From assembly GCA_964526695.1 (NCBI GenBank), contig CAZGJA010000137.1, positions 1 through 64,000 of the forward strand: 64,000 nucleotides of DNA. Direction: 5' to 3'. Under the pieces are notes generated by a model. That model saw only the letters and a list, made by a program, of their open reading frames with translations, was not told where the DNA came from and searched no databases. This stretch comes from JABWBH01 sp964526695. Its GTDB lineage: Bacteria > Planctomycetota > Phycisphaerae > UBA1845. Both the position numbers and the translations under genes were made by a program. How positions within the stretch are numbered: the stretch's first letter is position 1; each line of letters begins with the position of its first letter. Below, in pieces: positions 60,296 through 64,000 of this stretch.

Positions 60296-61117
60296 TCAAA
60301 AACCGGGTTCCAGCGGCTCGGTCACCGGTTTGACTCGAAACTCTATCTCATACTCCATGAGCCGCACGGCGGGGTCGCGAGACGCGGCGTAGCGCAGGTT
60401 TTCGGTGATATTGTTGGCGACGATGAAACCGCGAACGCGGTTTCCCTTGGCCAAGTGTCTTTCAACCCAAGCCATGTACCGCGCGATCTGCCCGAAGACC
60501 ACGTCGCTCCCGCGGCTGACCTTGAATTCCACAACCACGAATCCGCCTGCCGTATCGACGGCGAGCAAGTCGATTCGCCCCAGCGGCGTAACAAACTCAA
60601 CTCCAGCCGCGTCGGTTTCCTCGTCCACATAGAGCTCAAGCCCGTCCTCGATCAATCGCAAGTTCTGGGCGAGGTAGTCGCGCAAGTGTGATTCCATGGC
60701 AAACTGGCCGCACGAGTCGTCCCGCTGCGGTTGCTCCAAGGACTCGATCTCCGTCATCTGCGCGTGCCGCTCAACCGCAGGGTGCCCGGGGTCGCCTGAT
60801 TCCATAGTCACCTGGGTCACGCGCAGACGACCATCAGCAGCTTTCTCAATCGCCCACCGCCCATGCCGGGCCGGATCATAGCGCTCAAGTTCGCCACGTC
60901 CGATTCGAAACAGAAAATCGTATTCCGAGTGGGAAAGTCTGGGGATCCTGTTGTAGGCGTAATGCACTCGAGACTCGTGGTTGACGGTGCAGACGATGAT
61001 ATGACAGCTGATGCTGCTCACATTCGTGCCCGGATACTTCTTTAGAATCCAATCTCTCACCGCCAGGTTCGTCGTGCGTTGCCCGAGCGCGTCGATCGCC
61101 TCGCAACCATCCGCCAA
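60296..61117 (-). CDS. NucS-like (DUF91) endonuclease
   Basis: The 273-residue protein has a C-terminal PD-(D/E)XK-type nuclease domain like NucS/EndoMS. ESHLRDYLAQNLRLIEDGLELY is followed by VEFVTPLGRIDLLAVDTAGGFVVVEFKVSRG, with the Asp and Glu-x-Lys of the active site, then DVVFGQIARYMAWVERHL. NucS enzymes cut branched or mismatched DNA. The N-terminal half (about 1-120) is a separate domain not seen in canonical NucS. The start is taken as the first ATG of the frame and is uncertain. Confidence 0.72.
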   Translation of the reverse strand: MADGCEAIDALGQRTTNLAVRDWILKKYPGTNVSSISCHIIVCTVNHESRVHYAYNRIPRLSHSEYDFLFRIGRGELERYDPARHGRWAIEKAADGRLRVTQVTMESGDPGHPAVERHAQMTEIESLEQPQRDDSCGQFAMESHLRDYLAQNLRLIEDGLELYVDEETDAAGVEFVTPLGRIDLLAVDTAGGFVVVEFKVSRGSDVVFGQIARYMAWVERHLAKGNRVRGFIVANNITENLRYAASRDPAVRLMEYEIEFRVKPVTEPLEPGF

Positions 61118-61200
61118 ATCTGCGGACGGTGTTCTTGCTCATTTGCCGAACGAATCGTCATGCGTGGTTTCTCCCGTCTACAGAGCCTGTAAAGACATGG

Positions 61201-61569
61201 TCAACGCCGCGATTCCGGCTCCCCGGCACTGCGGACGCGGACCCGCCCCGGCTCGACCGTGATGACGGCGCGCTGCGCCAGTTCCTCGGGCAATCGCTTG
61301 AGCACTTCCAGGACGGCACCGCCTTGAAGTCGGGCGGAGATACCGACGAGGCGGACGATTCCGCAATGCGCCTCCCCGTGGAAGACCGCCAATTCTCCAA
61401 AGTCCTTGTCCAGCGTGACGAGGATTCGGCGCTGCTCGGCTGCCGTGCGGAGGATCTCCGTGTCGCCCGGATCATTCGGCCAGTCGCCTACCCAGACGAC
61501 GTCATGCCCCTCGTTTCGCAGCAGCTCGCCTGCTTTCCCCCACACGCACGTGTCGAGCAGGATTCTCAT
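61201..61569 (-). CDS. DUF5615 PIN-like toxin
   Basis: The 122-residue protein matches the DUF5615 PIN-like family: MRILLDTCVWGKAGELLRNEGHDVVWVGD at the N-terminus and RRILVTLDKDFGELAVFH in the middle, with the conserved acidic residues D6, D54 and D56. These proteins pair with DUF433 proteins as putative type II toxin-antitoxin systems with RNase-like toxins. The start overlaps the end of the DUF433 gene in an ATGA. No toxicity can be shown from sequence. Confidence 0.85.
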   Translation of the reverse strand: MRILLDTCVWGKAGELLRNEGHDVVWVGDWPNDPGDTEILRTAAEQRRILVTLDKDFGELAVFHGEAHCGIVRLVGISARLQGGAVLEVLKRLPEELAQRAVITVEPGRVRVRSAGEPESRR

Positions 61570-61826
61570 GCGCCATTCCCGGCGGCGACGGCGAAGGGAG
61601 CCTCGATCCGCTCATGGGCAACGACCCTCCGGGCGTAAACAAGGCACGCCCGGACGTCCTCCACCTCAAGCCAGGGGTAGCCGGAAACGATGAGTTCCGG
61701 CGTGTCGCCGGCGGCAAGCATGCCTAACACGTGCTCCACCGCGAGGCGGCGTCCTCGGATGATCGGCTTGCCGCCGAAGATGGCGGGATTGTATGTAATC
61801 CGCGACAGCAGCTCGTTCTCGCTCAT
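61566..61826 (-). CDS. DUF433 antitoxin
   Basis: The 86-residue protein is a DUF433 helix-turn-helix protein (RITYNPAIFGGKPIIRGRRLAVEHVLGMLAAGDTPELIVSGYPWL), the usual partner of DUF5615 PIN-like toxins. It comes first in the operon, as is usual for antitoxins, and overlaps the toxin gene by 4 bp. I use the ATG at 61826; an in-frame ATG five codons earlier is possible. Confidence 0.85.
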   Translation of the reverse strand: MSENELLSRITYNPAIFGGKPIIRGRRLAVEHVLGMLAAGDTPELIVSGYPWLEVEDVRACLVYARRVVAHERIEAPFAVAAGNGA

Positions 61827-61916
61827 GGCTGATTCTCCCAATGTCGAGGCGACCGATCTCAGCGAATCGCCGATCTTGACTCCCCCCGCCCCACCTATTA
61901 TACCCCCGACCGCCGT

Positions 61917-63104
61917 TCATCCGAAAAGCTGCGGATACAACCCCTTCAGCGTCTCATTTTCGCGCGCGTTGCGTTTCAGCACGTCCACCATCTCATCCAG
62001 CCGCGTGTATAGCCGACGGGGTTTGCGGGGTTTGCAGCGTGCGAGAACGTACTGGGCAATCAGCGGGAACGTGATCGACGCGCAGGAGTACACCACGACG
62101 TTGTTCTTCCGCGCGTCCTTCACCTTGCCCCAGCTTTTCGACTCCGCGGCCGTCGCGCCGGACAGGCCTCCCCAGTGCGGCGCATCGACCGTCAGTTGAA
62201 TGAAATAATCGTGCCCGCCCTTGGTGGTGTCGTAGAGAATCTGGTGCAGCGTGGGCTGGGTCTGCATGTAGAAGTTCTTCGGCGAGCCGCCGCCGATTTC
62301 GATCACGCCGTTGGCGTCGGCGTCGCGCACCAGCGCGGCCGTCTCGATCACGTCGAGCATCGGGTTGAGGTTGACCGGGCGTCCGAAAAGCTGCGGGACG
62401 ATGAGGTTCATGCCGATGGACGAATCGCCCGGCGAGGAGGTGTACAGCGGCACGTCGAACTTCGCGGCCGTGGCGACCATCGACCATTCCGGGTGCGGGG
62501 CGCGCTGCAGAACTTCGCGGCCCAGCGCGTGATGCAGTCGAGCGGTGGAGAAGGGGCTGGACAGGTCCATGCGCGAGGCCACGTCCACGATGATCTGGTC
62601 GGTGGCGAGCAGCGTGTCCTCTCCGGCGATGAACACGTCGTAGATGCGGACGACGTCCTTGGCGTTGAGGTCGTTGTCGTCCACCTCCGCGCTGCCCTGG
62701 ACGACGGGCATGTCGAAGGGGCGGTGCAGATCGTGATAGAGGTTCGCGCCGGTGGAGATGAAGAAATCGACGAAGCCCCGCTCCATCAGCGCGTTGAAGA
62801 TGCCGGAGAAGCCGATGGGCGTCATCGCGCCGCTGACGGTGATGGCGATGGTCGCGCCGTCGTCGATCATCTGCCGGTAGAGCTGCGCCGCCTCGGCCAG
62901 CCGCCGCCCGTTGAAGCCGCTGCCGGCATAGACATGGTCGATCATGTCCGCCACGGCCTCGTTGCCGGGCAGCTTGAGCGGGTCAATGCTGCGCCCGGCC
63001 ATGTAGGATTCGTGCGAAGGGGCCTCGCGCCCCGCGTCGTGCGCCTGCTGTTCACCGGAGCGTTTGCCCGGACACTCTCTGCCGCCTTTGTGACCTTGAT
63101 TCAT
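61917..63104 (-). CDS. Deoxyhypusine-synthase-like enzyme
   Basis: The 395-residue enzyme belongs to the deoxyhypusine synthase superfamily. Its runs include TIAITVSGAMTPIGFSGIFNALMERGFVDFFISTGANLYHDLH, IEIGGGSPKNFYMQTQPTL and HWGGLSGATAAESKSWGKVKDA. The last holds the conserved catalytic lysine region (SWGK) of the family. In eukaryotes and archaea the enzyme modifies eIF5A; bacteria have no eIF5A, so bacterial members probably act on polyamines (homospermidine-synthase-like reactions). The exact reaction is unknown. I start at ATG 63104; GTG or earlier codons reach 63218 but without a site. Confidence 0.85.
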   Translation of the reverse strand: MNQGHKGGRECPGKRSGEQQAHDAGREAPSHESYMAGRSIDPLKLPGNEAVADMIDHVYAGSGFNGRRLAEAAQLYRQMIDDGATIAITVSGAMTPIGFSGIFNALMERGFVDFFISTGANLYHDLHRPFDMPVVQGSAEVDDNDLNAKDVVRIYDVFIAGEDTLLATDQIIVDVASRMDLSSPFSTARLHHALGREVLQRAPHPEWSMVATAAKFDVPLYTSSPGDSSIGMNLIVPQLFGRPVNLNPMLDVIETAALVRDADANGVIEIGGGSPKNFYMQTQPTLHQILYDTTKGGHDYFIQLTVDAPHWGGLSGATAAESKSWGKVKDARKNNVVVYSCASITFPLIAQYVLARCKPRKPRRLYTRLDEMVDVLKRNARENETLKGLYPQLFG

Positions 63105-63370
63105 GTTGTGGTGACTCCGACTCAATCCCCCGGACCGAACCTCATGGCAACCCCCGCCGGCGCCATCAAGGCCGTCGGGCGGAGGGGATTCTAGGACGCT
63201 TGCGAGTTTGAGCCACATGGCCGCCCTCGCGAGCCGGGCAAAATCACGGTGCCGGATCGCAGTGGCCGCGTCGTTTCGTCCTGACGCATCTTCCGGCTAT
63301 CATGGAAGACCGCCTTGTGGAGATGGGGTGAGGTTCAGCGGCTGCCCTCTGCGATCAGGAGGAGGGGTTT

Positions 63371-64000
63371 CATGATCCGTATCAAGATCCGGGCGCTCTG
63401 CGTCGCGCTAGGCGTCACGGGCACCGCCGCGCTGGCTCAAGGCGGGCACACGCGCAACATCATGCTGACGGGGTATTGGCCCCCGACCAACGACATGCTC
63501 CGCCCGTTCAGCACCAACCCGGACCAGAACCCCGGCGGGTGGATCGGCGAGAACTGGGAGGGACGCGGGTACAACATCTACTCGTTCTTCCCGGAATGCG
63601 GCTTCCCCGTGTGCGAGGGCGACTTCGAGGTCGATTACCAGGACACCTCCGCGGACTGGTGGCGCATCACGGCCGACGTGAACCCCGTCGGCCTCATCAC
63701 CTTCAGCCGCGGCAATCGCACGCGGTCGTGGGAGATCGAGTTCAACCAGTACAACCGCGCCGTGTGGGTCAACGATTACATCGAGCCGCTCCAGCCCACG
63801 CCCGCGCCGCCCGACGACAGCGTGCCGGCGGAGACGGTTCGGCACTCGACCCTGCCCGTCGAGGAGATCAAGCAGGCCGTCATCGACGCGAACCTCGGCC
63901 TGACCGTCTTCGTGTGCTACAAGCATGACGGCGGCGGGTTCCTTTCGGAGTTCATCGCGTATCACGGCGTCTGGTACCAGTCGATCCACGATTCGCCGAA
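63371..64000 (+). CDS. Secreted protein of unknown function, 3' end cut by window
   Basis: The gene runs off the window edge: 210 codons are seen. A signal peptide (about 1-22, ending AALAQ) is followed by TRNIMLTGYWPPTNDMLRPFS, WEGRGYNIYSFFPECG, a compact strand region, and VFVCYKHDGGGFLSEFIAYHG near the edge. The start of the mature part and the Cys-containing region call to mind pyroglutamyl-peptidase-like (C15) proteins, but I would not assign it without the missing end. AGGAGG lies before the ATG. Confidence 0.6.

Overview
The window is GC-rich and most likely from a planctomycete of the PVC superphylum. Five Hanks-type Ser/Thr kinases carry large C-terminal TPR or extracytoplasmic domains. 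There is also a prepilin-like protein with an H-X9-DG-type tail, a dockerin-bearing secreted protein, a DUF2752 protein, ECF and FliA-like sigma factors, and intergenic hairpin repeats of the kind common in planctomycete genomes. No rRNA, phage, IS transposase or CRISPR array was seen; there is one tRNA (tRNA-Tyr).

Region 1 (about 0.6-42.5 kb) is a non-flagellar type III secretion system (T3SS) in several transcription units. An ECF sigma and zinc-binding anti-sigma pair (670-1734, minus) diverges from the export-apparatus operon (1929-11155, plus): a gene at the sctK position, then sctL-N-O-P-Q-R-S-T-U. A candidate secreted phospholipase A2 (11288-11875) follows. A minus-strand operon (18619-14666) encodes a DUF1521 self-cleavage-domain protein, a SycD/LcrH-like TPR chaperone and SctV. 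Divergent to it is a harpin-like candidate substrate (18853). Next come a tandem array of three kinases with a remnant of a fourth (19884-28633), a FliA-like sigma factor (28782-29483), and two FHA membrane proteins, one of which (FHA-FHA-TM-trypsin-like protease) recalls chlamydial CdsD. The long plus-strand unit 32722-42455 starts with a CsgG-like lipoprotein, a FlgT-like secreted protein, another kinase and a lipoprotein. It ends with a Yersinia/Chlamydia-like E-F-G-H-I-J block that includes clear sctI and sctJ genes. No secretin (SctC) or gatekeeper (SctW) is visible.

The four candidate secreted or needle genes (11288, 18619, 18853, 39446) each have the same upstream element, G[C/A]AA-N15-NGCGAT[A/T]A. 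It resembles a FliA/sigma-28 promoter, and the FliA-like gene in the window is the natural candidate to read it. The kinases, FHA proteins and sigma factors suggest that this secretion system is controlled by phospho-signalling.

Region 2 (about 43-64 kb) is mostly housekeeping and envelope functions: a PKD-repeat lipoprotein, an Fpg/MutM-type glycosylase, a DUF2752 protein, a SMUG1-type uracil-DNA glycosylase, a GT-C membrane protein, tRNA-Tyr, methylenetetrahydrofolate reductase, a 2-oxoacid dehydrogenase E1 alpha, an alpha/beta hydrolase, a prepilin-like protein, a PstS-like dockerin protein, a NucS-like nuclease, a DUF433/PIN-like module, a deoxyhypusine-synthase-like enzyme and a secreted protein cut by the window edge. 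Its intergenic gaps are packed with several families of hairpin repeats.
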